48,735 nucleotides of DNA from Rhizobium vallis (GTDB lineage: Bacteria > Pseudomonadota > Alphaproteobacteria > Rhizobiales > Rhizobiaceae), in assembly GCF_003985155.1 (NCBI RefSeq), contig NZ_ML133708.1:1-48735 (forward strand), given 5' to 3'. The translations under genes were made by a program, and so were the position numbers. Below the pieces are notes generated by a model. That model was not told where the DNA came from. It was given only the letters and a program-made list of their open reading frames with translations, and did no database searches. This document shows, in pieces, positions 25,298 to 34,072 of this stretch; within the stretch, counting starts at the first letter, position 1, and every line of letters starts with the position of its first letter.

Positions 25298-27748
25298 ATG
25301 ACGAGACAATTACCGAAGACGGCAAAGGCCGTGGTCATCGGCGGCGGCATCATCGGCTGCTCGACAGCCTATCACCTCGGCAAGCTCGGCTGGACCGATA
25401 CCGTCCTGCTGGAACGCAAGAAGCTGACCTCAGGCACCACCTTCCATGCCGCCGGCCTCGTCGGCCAGCTGCGCACCAGCGCCAACATCACCCAGCTGCT
25501 CGGTTATTCCGTCGATCTCTACAAGCGCCTGGAGGAGGAGACGGGCCTCGGCACCGGTTGGAAGATGAATGGCGGCCTGCGCCTTGCCTGCAACGAAGAG
25601 CGCTGGACCGAGGTCAGGCGCCAGGCGACCACCGCCCAGTCCTTCGGTCTCGAAATGCAATTGCTGACGCCGCAGGAAGCTTTCGATCTCTGGCCGCTGA
25701 TGACGACAGACGATCTCGTCGGCGCCGCCTTCCTTCCCACAGACGGCCAGGCCAATCCCTCCGACATCACCCAGGCGCTCGCGAAAGGCGCCCGCATGTC
25801 GGGTGTCTCGATCTTCGAGGATATGGAAGTCCTCGACCTTGAAATCGACAAGGGAAGGATCCGCGCCGTCATCACCGCCGAGGGGCGCATCGAATGCGAG
25901 CGCGTCGTCGTCTGCGCCGGCCAGTGGACGCGCGCCTTCGCCGCCCGCTTCGGCGTCAACGTGCCGCTGGTCTCCGTCGAGCATCAATATATCATCACCG
26001 AATCCTTCGGCGTGCCCTCCAACCTGCCGACACTGCGCGATCCCGATCGCCTGACCTATTACAAGGAGGAAGTCGGCGGCATCGTCATGGGCGGCTACGA
26101 GCCGAACCCCATTGCCTGGGCGGAGAAAGGAATCCCCGAAGGTTTCCACTACACGCTGCTCGACAGCAATTTCGACCATTTCGAGCAGATCATGGAACAG
26201 GCGCTCGGCCGCGTTCCGGCGCTGGAAAATGTCGGCGTCAAGCAGTTGTTGAACGGCCCGGAAAGCTTCACGCCCGATGGCAACTTCATTCTCGGTGAGG
26301 CGCCTGAGCTGAAGAATTTCTTCGTCGGCGCCGGCTTCAATGCCTTCGGCATCGCTTCGGCCGGCGGCGCCGGCATGGCGCTTGCCGAATGGGTGGCAAA
26401 GGGCGAACCGCCCTATGATCTCTGGCCGGTCGATATCCGCCGTTTCGGCCGTCCGCATTTCGATACGGATTGGGTGCGCACGCGGACGCTCGAGGCCTAT
26501 GGCAAACATTACACCATGGCCTGGCCGTTCGAGGAGCAATCGAGCGGCCGCCCCTGCCGCAAGTCGCCGCTCTATGACCGGCTGAAGGCGCAGGGCGCCT
26601 GCTTCGGCGAGAAGCTCGGCTGGGAGCGGCCGAACTGGTTTGCCGATCTCTTCGCCAACGAAGAGCCGAAGGATGTCTATAGCTATACCAGACAGAATTG
26701 GTTTGACGCCGTCGGCCGCGAGCACAAGGCGGTGCGCGAGGCGGCTGTCATCTTCGACCAGACCTCCTTCGCCAAATTCGTGCTGAAGGGCAGGGATGCC
26801 GAGGCAGCGCTTTCCTGGATCGCCTCCAACGATGTCGCAAGGCCGGTGGGATCGCTGGTTTATACTCAGATGCTGAACGACAAGGGGGGCATCGAGTGCG
26901 ATGTGACGGTCGCCCGGATCGCCGAGAACGAATATTACATCGTTACCGGCACCGGTTTCGCCACGCATGACTTCAACTGGATCGCACGCAATATTCCGGC
27001 GGAGATGCATGCCGAACTGGTTGACGTCACATCAGCCTATTCCGTGTTGTCGCTGATGGGGCCGAATTCCCGTGCCGTGCTGGAGAAGGTGACCGGCAGC
27101 GACGTCTCGAACGCGGCCTTCCCCTTCGGCCATGTCAGAACCATCGGCATTGCAGGGTGCCCGGTGCGGGCGCTGCGCATCACCTATGTCGGCGAGCTCG
27201 GCTATGAACTGCATATTCCGATTGAATATGCGACGACGGTCTATGACGCGCTGATGGCAGCAGGCGGTGAGCTCGGCCTCGTCAATGCCGGCTATCGCGC
27301 CATCGAAAGCTGCCGCCTGGAAAAGGGCTATCGCGCCTGGGGCTCCGATATCGGTCCCGACCATACGCCAATCGAGGCTGGCCTCGGCTGGGCGGTGAAG
27401 ATGCGGAAGAACATTCCCTTCCGCGGCCGCGAGGCGATCGAGCGGCAGCTTTCGGGCGGCGTGAAGAAGCGCCTTGCCTGCTTCGTCCCCGACGATCCCG
27501 ATGCCGTGCTGTTCGGTCGCGAAACGATCTATCGCGACGGCAAGCGCGTCGGCTGGCTTTCGAGCGGCGGCTTCGGCTACACATTGGGCAAGCCGATCGG
27601 CTACGGCTATGTCCGCAGCCCCGACGGAGTGACGGAGGATTTCGTTCTCTCCGGCACATATGAGCTTGATGTTGCGAGGGAACGCATTCCCTGCAAGGTG
27701 TCGCTGGCGCCGCTCTACGATCCCGATATGGCGCGCATCAAGGCGTAG
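25298..27748 (+). CDS. Dimethylglycine/sarcosine dehydrogenase-like FAD enzyme with GcvT domain
   Basis: An 816-residue two-module protein. The N-terminal DAO-type FAD domain (residues 8-370) has VVIGGGIIGCSTAYHLGKLG and SGTTFHAAGL, where H50 matches the histidine that holds FAD covalently in dimethylglycine dehydrogenase. A linker and a C-terminal GcvT-type folate-binding module (about 440-810, ending ACKVSLAPLYDP-like RIPCKVSLAPLYDPDMARI) follow. It would demethylate an N-methyl amino compound and pass the one-carbon unit to tetrahydrofolate. The length is typical of the family. It is coupled to the kinase-like gene upstream and convergent with uxuB. Confidence 0.87.
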   Translation: MTRQLPKTAKAVVIGGGIIGCSTAYHLGKLGWTDTVLLERKKLTSGTTFHAAGLVGQLRTSANITQLLGYSVDLYKRLEEETGLGTGWKMNGGLRLACNEERWTEVRRQATTAQSFGLEMQLLTPQEAFDLWPLMTTDDLVGAAFLPTDGQANPSDITQALAKGARMSGVSIFEDMEVLDLEIDKGRIRAVITAEGRIECERVVVCAGQWTRAFAARFGVNVPLVSVEHQYIITESFGVPSNLPTLRDPDRLTYYKEEVGGIVMGGYEPNPIAWAEKGIPEGFHYTLLDSNFDHFEQIMEQALGRVPALENVGVKQLLNGPESFTPDGNFILGEAPELKNFFVGAGFNAFGIASAGGAGMALAEWVAKGEPPYDLWPVDIRRFGRPHFDTDWVRTRTLEAYGKHYTMAWPFEEQSSGRPCRKSPLYDRLKAQGACFGEKLGWERPNWFADLFANEEPKDVYSYTRQNWFDAVGREHKAVREAAVIFDQTSFAKFVLKGRDAEAALSWIASNDVARPVGSLVYTQMLNDKGGIECDVTVARIAENEYYIVTGTGFATHDFNWIARNIPAEMHAELVDVTSAYSVLSLMGPNSRAVLEKVTGSDVSNAAFPFGHVRTIGIAGCPVRALRITYVGELGYELHIPIEYATTVYDALMAAGGELGLVNAGYRAIESCRLEKGYRAWGSDIGPDHTPIEAGLGWAVKMRKNIPFRGREAIERQLSGGVKKRLACFVPDDPDAVLFGRETIYRDGKRVGWLSSGGFGYTLGKPIGYGYVRSPDGVTEDFVLSGTYELDVARERIPCKVSLAPLYDPDMARIKA

Positions 27749-27749
27749 C

Positions 27750-27775
27750 GGCTGCCGCTTAGAAGAGCGGCAGCC
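27750..27775. terminator. Bidirectional hairpin between convergent genes
   Basis: GGCTGCCGCT (27750-27759) and AGCGGCAGCC (27766-27775) form a perfect ten-base stem. It begins 2 nt after one stop codon and overlaps the stop codon and last codons of uxuB. Confidence 0.65.
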
Positions 27776-29216
27776 GGTCGTCCTGGATCAGAATCTCCAG
27801 CTTGTCGGACACATCTTGCGTCCACGCCCGGTGGCTGGTCAAAGCTTTCGGGAAAAGGCCGGGAAGCGTGAAAAGGGCAGCCGAGATCGCCGGACCGGTA
27901 CGCGGAACATCGGCGATGAGGGCAGCGATTTCTGTGGCGCGGGGATCGCGCAGCTCATAGCGTTCGCCATTGCCGTGCTCGCCGAGCGCGTAGCGCATCC
28001 ATGCGGCGACGGCGATCGCATAGGTCTCCGCCCTGTCGCCATGCGCCAGAGCCTCGCATGCCGGTTCCAGCAGCCGCTGCGGCAGCTTCTGCGTGCCGTC
28101 CATGGCGATCTGGTAGGTGCGGTGCGCGATCGCCTTGTTAGCAAAGCGTGCTATCAATTCACTGGCGTAGTCGTCGAGATTGATACCGGGCACAGGGTCA
28201 AGCGTTCGCGCCGCTGCATGCATGTGGCGGTAGGCCAGAGCCGCCAGAGCGGCATCGTCCATGACGTCGCGAATGAATTCATAGCCGCCGATATAACCGA
28301 GATAGGCAAGCAGCGAATGGGCGCCGTTCAGCATCCGCAGCTTCATCTTCTCATAGGCCGAGACTTCTTCGACCATCAGCGCGCCATGGATCTTTTCCCA
28401 AGCCGGCCGGCCATTGACGAAATGGTCTTCGATGACCCATTGCGTAAAGGGCTCGGTCTCGATCGCCGCCATGTCGGTGCGGCCCGTCAGCCCCTCGGCA
28501 TCGGCATAGGTTGCCTCGGTGCTTGCCGGCGTGATGCGGTCGACCATCGTCGACGGGAAAGGCACGTTCGCTTCGATCCAGCGATGCAGGTCGGGATCGA
28601 TCCGGGAGGTGAATTCCAGCACGAGGCGCTTCAGCACCGCGCCGTTGCTCGGCAGGTTGTCGCAGCTCAGCGGCGTAAAGGGCGGGATACCCTTGTGCCG
28701 GCGGCGCGCAAGGCCTTCGACGATATAACCGATGACGCCGCGTGGCGCATGCCGGTTGGCAAGGTCGGCGACAATATCGGGGTGCTTCAGGTCGAGGCCG
28801 CCCGTTGCCGGATCGAAACCATAGGCCTTTTCCGTTACCGTCATGCTGACGATACGGATAGCAGGGTCTTCCAGCCGCGCCAGCAGGCCGGCCGGATCGC
28901 GCGGCGCCACATGCGCCTTCAGGATCGAGCCGATCACCTGCGCCGTCGTGCCTGACGTATCGCGGATCAGCATCGTATAGAGCCCGTTCTGGGCAGTCAG
29001 GTTATCCGCCACATCAGGCGTGCGCAGGCTTGCCACCTCGATACCCCAGTCGCCGCCTGCGGCTGAGAGCGCGTCATCCGTGAAGGGTGCGAAATGGGCG
29101 CGGAAGAAGGCGCCCGGTCCAAGATGCAGAATGCCAGCCTTCAGCGCATTCCTGTCATAGGCGGGAAGCTTCGCGGTCGGGGCGAGGCCGGTAAGGGTTT
29201 GCAGTCGTTCCGTCAC
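27759..29216 (-). CDS. uxuB: D-mannonate oxidoreductase (fructuronate reductase)
   Basis: A 485-residue mannitol-dehydrogenase-family enzyme. ILHLGPGAFFRAHFAPF is the NAD-binding part, TVTEKAY and SCDNLPSNG are conserved, and KLRMLNGAHSLLAYLG carries the catalytic Lys region. It interconverts D-fructuronate and D-mannonate with NADH. It overlaps uxaC (ATGA), which makes the preceding step of glucuronate breakdown. UxuA (mannonate dehydratase) is not in the window. Confidence 0.9.
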   Translation of the reverse strand: MTERLQTLTGLAPTAKLPAYDRNALKAGILHLGPGAFFRAHFAPFTDDALSAAGGDWGIEVASLRTPDVADNLTAQNGLYTMLIRDTSGTTAQVIGSILKAHVAPRDPAGLLARLEDPAIRIVSMTVTEKAYGFDPATGGLDLKHPDIVADLANRHAPRGVIGYIVEGLARRRHKGIPPFTPLSCDNLPSNGAVLKRLVLEFTSRIDPDLHRWIEANVPFPSTMVDRITPASTEATYADAEGLTGRTDMAAIETEPFTQWVIEDHFVNGRPAWEKIHGALMVEEVSAYEKMKLRMLNGAHSLLAYLGYIGGYEFIRDVMDDAALAALAYRHMHAAARTLDPVPGINLDDYASELIARFANKAIAHRTYQIAMDGTQKLPQRLLEPACEALAHGDRAETYAIAVAAWMRYALGEHGNGERYELRDPRATEIAALIADVPRTGPAISAALFTLPGLFPKALTSHRAWTQDVSDKLEILIQDDRLPLF

Positions 29217-30628
29217 AGCTTGTAGGCCTTCTTCGCATTGCCATAGGAGAGCTCGCCCGCCACGATCTCGGCTTCCTTCTTGGAAATCCGGTGCTCGGCG
29301 GCGAGCTGAGCGAGGAAACGGCAGACTTCGCGCCGCCAGACGTCATGCCGCGCCGGGATCGAAAGCAGCGCGCGTGTATCGTCGTTGAAACCCGCCATAT
29401 TGGCGAAACCAGCCGTCTCCACCACCTGGTCGAGATAGCGGCGAATGCCGAGCGGGCTGTCGTGGAACCACCAGGGCGGGCCGATCATCAGGCAGGGCCA
29501 GTGGCCGACCATTGGCGCCATCTCGCGCGCATAGGTCGTCTCGTCGAGTGTGAAAAGCAGCACACGCAGGCCCGGCGCGTGACCATACTTGGAAAGCAGC
29601 GCATTCATGCCGCCGACCCAATCCGTCGATGTTGGGATATCGGCGCCCATATTCGGGCCGCGCGCTGCAAAGAGCGCGCGGTCGGTATTGCGCCTCGAGC
29701 CGGCGTGAATCTGCATCACCATGCCGTCTTCGGCCGAAAGCCCGGCCATCTCGGTCATCATCTGGCCGCGGAAGAGTTCGGCCTCCCCAGGGGAAAGCGG
29801 ACCCTTCAGCGCCTTGTCGAGCAGCGCCTGCTTTTCCGTGAGGGGCAGATCTGCGGTAAAGGCGGTCGGCACGCCGTGATCGGTCGCAGTCGCGCCGAAC
29901 TGGCGGAAATAGGCGCGCCTGCGCCGGTGCGCCTCTATCAGGCCGTCCCAGCGCGTTACATCGGCGCCGGTGATCTCTCCGAATTTGAGGAGATTGTCGC
30001 GGAAGCCGACGGCGTCGGGATCGGTGACGCTGTCGGGCCGGTAGGTGGTGCGCACTTTGCCGATCCAGCCGTCCGCCGCCATCTTCTGGTGATGCACGAG
30101 CGGGTCGAGCGCGCCTTCCGTCGTCGCGATCGTTTCGATGCCGAATCGCTGATGCAGCGCCCGCGGGCGAAATTCGGGAAGGGCAAGCTGGGCGTTGATG
30201 TGGTCGTAGAGCGCATCGGCATTCTCGGCCGTCAGCGGCTCAGTGCAGCCGAGTACGGCCGACATCGCGTGGTCGACCCAGAGGCTCGAGGGTGTCCCGC
30301 GGAAAAGATGGTAATGCGCGGCAAACGTCCGCCAGATCGCCCGCCCCGTTGCAACAGGCTTGCCGTCGAGCCTGGGCACGCCGAGATCGTCCAATGTCAC
30401 ACCGACGCTGTGCAGCATGCGGAAGAGATAATGATCGGGAATGACCAGCAGCGAGGCCGCGTCTTCGAACGGCTTGTCGTCGGCGAACCAGGACGGTTCG
30501 GTATGCCCGTGCGGGCTGACGATCGGAAGGTTACGCACCGTCTCGTAGAGGTCCCGCGCGACGCTCCGTGTTGCCGGATCGGCCGGAAAGAGCCGGTCCG
30601 GATGAAGAAAGCCGTTCCCTACATCCAT
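29213..30628 (-). CDS. uxaC: Glucuronate isomerase
   Basis: A 471-residue member of the amidohydrolase-fold uronate isomerases, typical length. SPHGHTEPSWFADD holds the metal-binding His-x-His, with HYLFRMLHSVGV and MQIHAGSRRNTD further on. It converts D-glucuronate to D-fructuronate (or galacturonate to tagaturonate). It is the first gene of the uxaC-uxuB operon; a Shine-Dalgarno GGGAGG precedes ATG. A palindrome like those before the Gfo/Idh operon and the importer lies 62 nt upstream. Confidence 0.93.
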   Translation of the reverse strand: MDVGNGFLHPDRLFPADPATRSVARDLYETVRNLPIVSPHGHTEPSWFADDKPFEDAASLLVIPDHYLFRMLHSVGVTLDDLGVPRLDGKPVATGRAIWRTFAAHYHLFRGTPSSLWVDHAMSAVLGCTEPLTAENADALYDHINAQLALPEFRPRALHQRFGIETIATTEGALDPLVHHQKMAADGWIGKVRTTYRPDSVTDPDAVGFRDNLLKFGEITGADVTRWDGLIEAHRRRRAYFRQFGATATDHGVPTAFTADLPLTEKQALLDKALKGPLSPGEAELFRGQMMTEMAGLSAEDGMVMQIHAGSRRNTDRALFAARGPNMGADIPTSTDWVGGMNALLSKYGHAPGLRVLLFTLDETTYAREMAPMVGHWPCLMIGPPWWFHDSPLGIRRYLDQVVETAGFANMAGFNDDTRALLSIPARHDVWRREVCRFLAQLAAEHRISKKEAEIVAGELSYGNAKKAYKL

Positions 30629-30690
30629 CAGTATTCCTCCCTGATCGATAAGGGCCTACCCCACAACATCAGGCACGGCAAGGTCTTTCA

Positions 30691-30706
30691 GTAACCAAAC
30701 GGTACA
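30691..30706 (-). promoter_or_regulatory. Putative TetR operator, copy 3
   Basis: In gene direction TGTACCGTTTGGTTAC. Its last 13 bases differ from copy 1 at one position; the outer arm is less symmetric. The distance to the uxaC start is 62 nt, exactly as for copy 1. Confidence 0.55.
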
Positions 30707-30807
30707 GTTTTGCGATAGTCTCGCCCGCCATTGAAAGCATTGACGACACGGCCCATTTCCGCTTTGGGAGAACCATAAGTTCTGCCGGTTCCGGCAAAGG
30801 AGGATCG

Positions 30808-31017
30808 ATGTCTGACGAGACGAACCGCATCACCCGGCTGGAAGAAATGCTGGCCCACCAGGCAAAGACGATCGAAGAACTTTCCGATCAGCTCGCCGAG
30901 CAATGGAAGACAGTCGAGCAGATGCGCACCAAGCTCGATCGGCTGACCGAACGTTTCCTGTCGCTCGAAGAGCAGTCGCTGGACGCGCCAGCGATCACCC
31001 GCCCGCCGCATTATTGA
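30808..31017 (+). CDS. slyX: SlyX family protein
   Basis: A 69-residue coiled-coil protein. RITRLEEMLAHQAKTIEELSDQL is a heptad helix, and the C-terminus ITRPPHY is the SlyX hallmark. AAAGGAGG precedes ATG. The biochemical function is unknown. It is a single gene followed by a hairpin. Confidence 0.9.
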   Translation: MSDETNRITRLEEMLAHQAKTIEELSDQLAEQWKTVEQMRTKLDRLTERFLSLEEQSLDAPAITRPPHY

Positions 31018-31019
31018 AA

Positions 31020-31042
31020 GCACGCGGCGCAATGCCGCGTGC
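31020..31042. terminator. Hairpin after slyX
   Basis: GCACGCGGC (31020-31028) and GCCGCGTGC (31034-31042) form a perfect nine-base stem with loop GCAAT between the convergent slyX and gabD genes. Confidence 0.7.
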
Positions 31043-31074
31043 AGCCGATACTTCCGGCACTGTCTGATGACGGA

Positions 31075-32556
31075 TCAGACGCCGCCGATGCAGAGATATT
31101 TCATTTCCAGATAGTCGTCGGCGCCGTGGCGCGAGCCCTCGCGGCCAAGGCCGGATTGCTTGATGCCGCCGAAAGGCGCCGTCTCGGACGACATCAGGCC
31201 GGTATTGATGCCGATCATGCCGTATTCCAGCGCTTCCGCCACCCGCCAGACTTTCTTCAGGTCGCCGGCAAAGAAATAGGCGGCGAGACCGAATTCCGTA
31301 TCGTTGGCCTGGGCGATGACATCGTCGACCGTCTCGAAACGAAAGAGCGGCGCCACCGGCCCGAAGGTTTCCTCGCGCGCCACCTTCATGCCGCGGGCAA
31401 CGCCGGTCAGTACCGTCGGCGCAAAGAAGGTGCCGGCGCCGTCGATACGCTTGCCGCCGGTGAGCACCCTGGCGCCCTTGGCAAGCGCGTCGCTGACATG
31501 CTCTTCCACCTTGGCAAGACCCTGCTCGTCGATCAGCGGCCCGATCACGACGCCCGCCTTGAAGCCGTCGCCGACCGACATCTCGGCGACCTTCGCCGCA
31601 AGCTTGGCGGCAAAAGCGTCATAGACGTTCGACTGGACATAAAGACGGTTGGCGCAAACGCAGGTCTGGCCGGCATTGCGATATTTCGAGGCGATCGCGC
31701 CCTCGACGGCGGCGTCGAGATCGGCATCGTCGAAAACGATGAAAGGCGCATTGCCGCCGAGTTCCAGGCTCACCTTCTTGATCTGGTCGGCGCACTGGCG
31801 CATCAGGATGCGGCCGACTTCGGTCGAGCCGGTGAAGCTGATCTTGCGCACCTTTTCGTTGCCGCAAAGCTCGCGCCCGATCGCCGGACCGTCGGTACCG
31901 ACAATGACGTTGAAGACGCCTGAGGGAAGGCCGGCCTGTTCGGCAAGCACCGCAAGTGCAATCGCCGTCAGCGGGGTCTGTTCGGCTGGCTTCGAAACAA
32001 CAGTGCAACCGACGGCGAGTGCGGGGGCGATCTTGCGGGTGATCATCGCCGCCGGGAAATTCCACGGCGTGATCGTGCCGACGACGCCGACGGGCTGCTT
32101 GATGACAATCATGCGCTTGTCGTCCGAAGGTGCGGGGATCGTCTCGCCGTAGATCCGCTTGGCCTCTTCCGCATACCATTCGATATAGGCCGCGGCATAA
32201 AGGATCTCGCCGCGCGCTTCCGCGAAGGGCTTGCCCATTTCGGCGGTCAGGATCGCGGCGAGCTCGTCGGCATTGGCGACCATCAGGTCGAACCATTTGC
32301 GCAGGATCGCGCTACGCTCCTTGGCCGGGCGGGCAGCCCAGGCCGGCTGGGCGGTATAGGCCGCGTCGATCGCCGTTCGGGTCTCAGCAGCGCCCATGTC
32401 GGGCAACGAAGCGAGCAGCTCACCGGTTGCCGGGTTCAGCACGTCGAAGGTCGTCGTGGCATCGCCCGATGTCCAGACGCCGTTGATATAGCCTGCGGCG
32501 CGCAGGAAGGGTGAAGAGAAGGGAACGTGCTTCGTCAGTGCGGTGGTGAAAGCCAT
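31075..32556 (-). CDS. gabD: Succinate-semialdehyde dehydrogenase
   Basis: A 493-residue aldehyde dehydrogenase. TPWNFPAAMITRKIAPALA is the cofactor site, ELGGNAP carries the general-base Glu, and NAGQTCVCANR the catalytic Cys (followed by a second Cys, as in E. coli-type GabD). GGIKQSGLGREGSRHG ends the family pattern. It oxidises succinate semialdehyde with NAD(P)+. Downstream of gabT by 65 nt in the same direction, so the two form the GABA shunt. Confidence 0.92.
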   Translation of the reverse strand: MAFTTALTKHVPFSSPFLRAAGYINGVWTSGDATTTFDVLNPATGELLASLPDMGAAETRTAIDAAYTAQPAWAARPAKERSAILRKWFDLMVANADELAAILTAEMGKPFAEARGEILYAAAYIEWYAEEAKRIYGETIPAPSDDKRMIVIKQPVGVVGTITPWNFPAAMITRKIAPALAVGCTVVSKPAEQTPLTAIALAVLAEQAGLPSGVFNVIVGTDGPAIGRELCGNEKVRKISFTGSTEVGRILMRQCADQIKKVSLELGGNAPFIVFDDADLDAAVEGAIASKYRNAGQTCVCANRLYVQSNVYDAFAAKLAAKVAEMSVGDGFKAGVVIGPLIDEQGLAKVEEHVSDALAKGARVLTGGKRIDGAGTFFAPTVLTGVARGMKVAREETFGPVAPLFRFETVDDVIAQANDTEFGLAAYFFAGDLKKVWRVAEALEYGMIGINTGLMSSETAPFGGIKQSGLGREGSRHGADDYLEMKYLCIGGV

Positions 32557-32621
32557 GTCATATCCTCATTGGGAATGAGGCTGCCGGTTGGCCGGCAGCC
32601 CTGAATGCGGTTTCGGCGCGG

Positions 32622-33902
32622 TCACTTGCCTGCAGTCGCCTCCAGCATCGAGGCTTCCAGAATGTCGAGCGCCTCGCCGAGGACCTCGTCCTGGATGGTG
32701 ATCGGCGCGAGGAAGCGGATGACGTTTCCGTGGACCCCGCAGGTGAGCAGGATCAGCCCCTTGTCGAGCGCGATCAGCCGCACCCGGTTGGCGAATTCGG
32801 CACTCGGCAATCCGGTCGTCCGGTCGTTGAATTCGACGGCGTTCATGAAGCCCGGTCCGCGGATGTCGACGATCTCCGGCACCTTCTCGCGCAGCGATTC
32901 CAGCCGCTGCTTCAGCCGCCCGCCGAGCTGGTTGGCGCGATTGCAGAGATCCTCGTCCTTGATGACGTCAAGCACGGCATGGGCGGCTGCGATGCCGAGC
33001 GGGTTGCCGCCATAGGTGCCGCCGAGCCCGCCGGGTCCAGGCGCGTCCATGATCTCGGCGCGGCCGGTGACGGCGGCGAGCGGAAAGCCGCCGGCAAGGC
33101 TCTTTGCCATGGTCGTCAGGTCGGGCGCCACTTCGTGATGATCCATCGCAAACAACTTGCCGGTACGGGCAAAACCGGTCTGCACCTCGTCGGCGATCAG
33201 CAGGATGCCATGCTGGTCGCAGAGTTCGCGCAGCGCCTTCATGAAGGCAGCCGGCGCCGGATAGAAGCCGCCTTCGCCCTGCACCGGCTCGATGATGATG
33301 GCCGCGACGCGCTGCGGATCGACGTCGGCGGCAAAAAGCTTCTTCAGCGCCGCAAGCGACTGATCGGCGGTGACACCGTGCAGCTCGACCGGGAAGGGAA
33401 CGTGGAACACGTCGCCGGGCATCGCGCCGAAGCCGACCTTGTAGGGCACGACCTTGCCGGTCAGTGCCATGCCCATGAAGGTGCGTCCGTGGAAGCCGCC
33501 GCCAAAGGCGATGACGGCCGAGCGGCCGGTCGCGGCACGCGCGATCTTGACGGCGTTCTCGACGGCTTCGGCGCCCGTGGTCACGAAGATCGTCTTCTTC
33601 TCGAAATTGCCGGGCACCAGCGCGTTCAGCCGTTCGGCCAGATGCACGTAGGTCTCGTAGGGCACCACCTGATGGCAGGTATGGGTGAAATGGTCGAGCT
33701 GAGCCTTGACCGCGGCGATGATCCGGGGATGGCGGTGGCCGGTGTTGAGAACGGCGATGCCGGCGGCAAAATCGATATAGCGACGGCCTTCCTTGTCCCA
33801 GATCTCGGCATTCTCTGCGCGATCCGCATAGATCTGAGTCGTCACGCCGACGCCGCGGGAAATGGCGGCATTCTTCCGGTCGGTAAGGCTTGTCGCGTTC
33901 AT
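32622..33902 (-). CDS. gabT: 4-aminobutyrate aminotransferase
   Basis: A 426-residue class III PLP aminotransferase. TTGAEAVENAVKIARAATGR binds the cofactor phosphate, IADEVQTGFARTG holds the PLP-binding Asp, and TMAKSLAGGFPLAAV the Schiff-base Lys. It transfers the amino group of GABA to 2-oxoglutarate. The first gene of gabT-gabD, divergent from a MerR/XRE/cupin regulator; two palindromes lie between. Confidence 0.92.
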   Translation of the reverse strand: MNATSLTDRKNAAISRGVGVTTQIYADRAENAEIWDKEGRRYIDFAAGIAVLNTGHRHPRIIAAVKAQLDHFTHTCHQVVPYETYVHLAERLNALVPGNFEKKTIFVTTGAEAVENAVKIARAATGRSAVIAFGGGFHGRTFMGMALTGKVVPYKVGFGAMPGDVFHVPFPVELHGVTADQSLAALKKLFAADVDPQRVAAIIIEPVQGEGGFYPAPAAFMKALRELCDQHGILLIADEVQTGFARTGKLFAMDHHEVAPDLTTMAKSLAGGFPLAAVTGRAEIMDAPGPGGLGGTYGGNPLGIAAAHAVLDVIKDEDLCNRANQLGGRLKQRLESLREKVPEIVDIRGPGFMNAVEFNDRTTGLPSAEFANRVRLIALDKGLILLTCGVHGNVIRFLAPITIQDEVLGEALDILEASMLEATAGK

Positions 33903-33939
33903 CGATGCGCTCCTGCGCTGAAAAGGGTTGGAAAACTAT

Positions 33940-33979
33940 CTTGCATAAGTTCTGCAAGATATGTAGAAAACTCCTACAT
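33940..33979. promoter_or_regulatory. Two equal-geometry palindromes in the gabT/regulator promoter
   Basis: CTTGCA-N7-TGCAAG (33940-33958) and ATGTAG-N7-CTACAT (33961-33979) have the same 6-7-6 layout and are separated by two bases. They are the best candidates for the operator of the divergent regulator. The arms differ in sequence, which fits two different DNA-binding domains. Confidence 0.6.
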
Positions 33980-34072
33980 TTTTCCTGCAAGAAAACAAGC
34001 GGCATTTTTCGCTTCAAACATCACGCTTTTTGATGAATGCTCGCGGGCGGTTGGAATCAGGGATATTTTCGG

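Noticed and set aside
25430..27010. 526-codon minus-strand ORF opposite the dimethylglycine-dehydrogenase-like gene
   Set aside because: Shadow frame; the plus-strand frame has FAD and GcvT motifs throughout.
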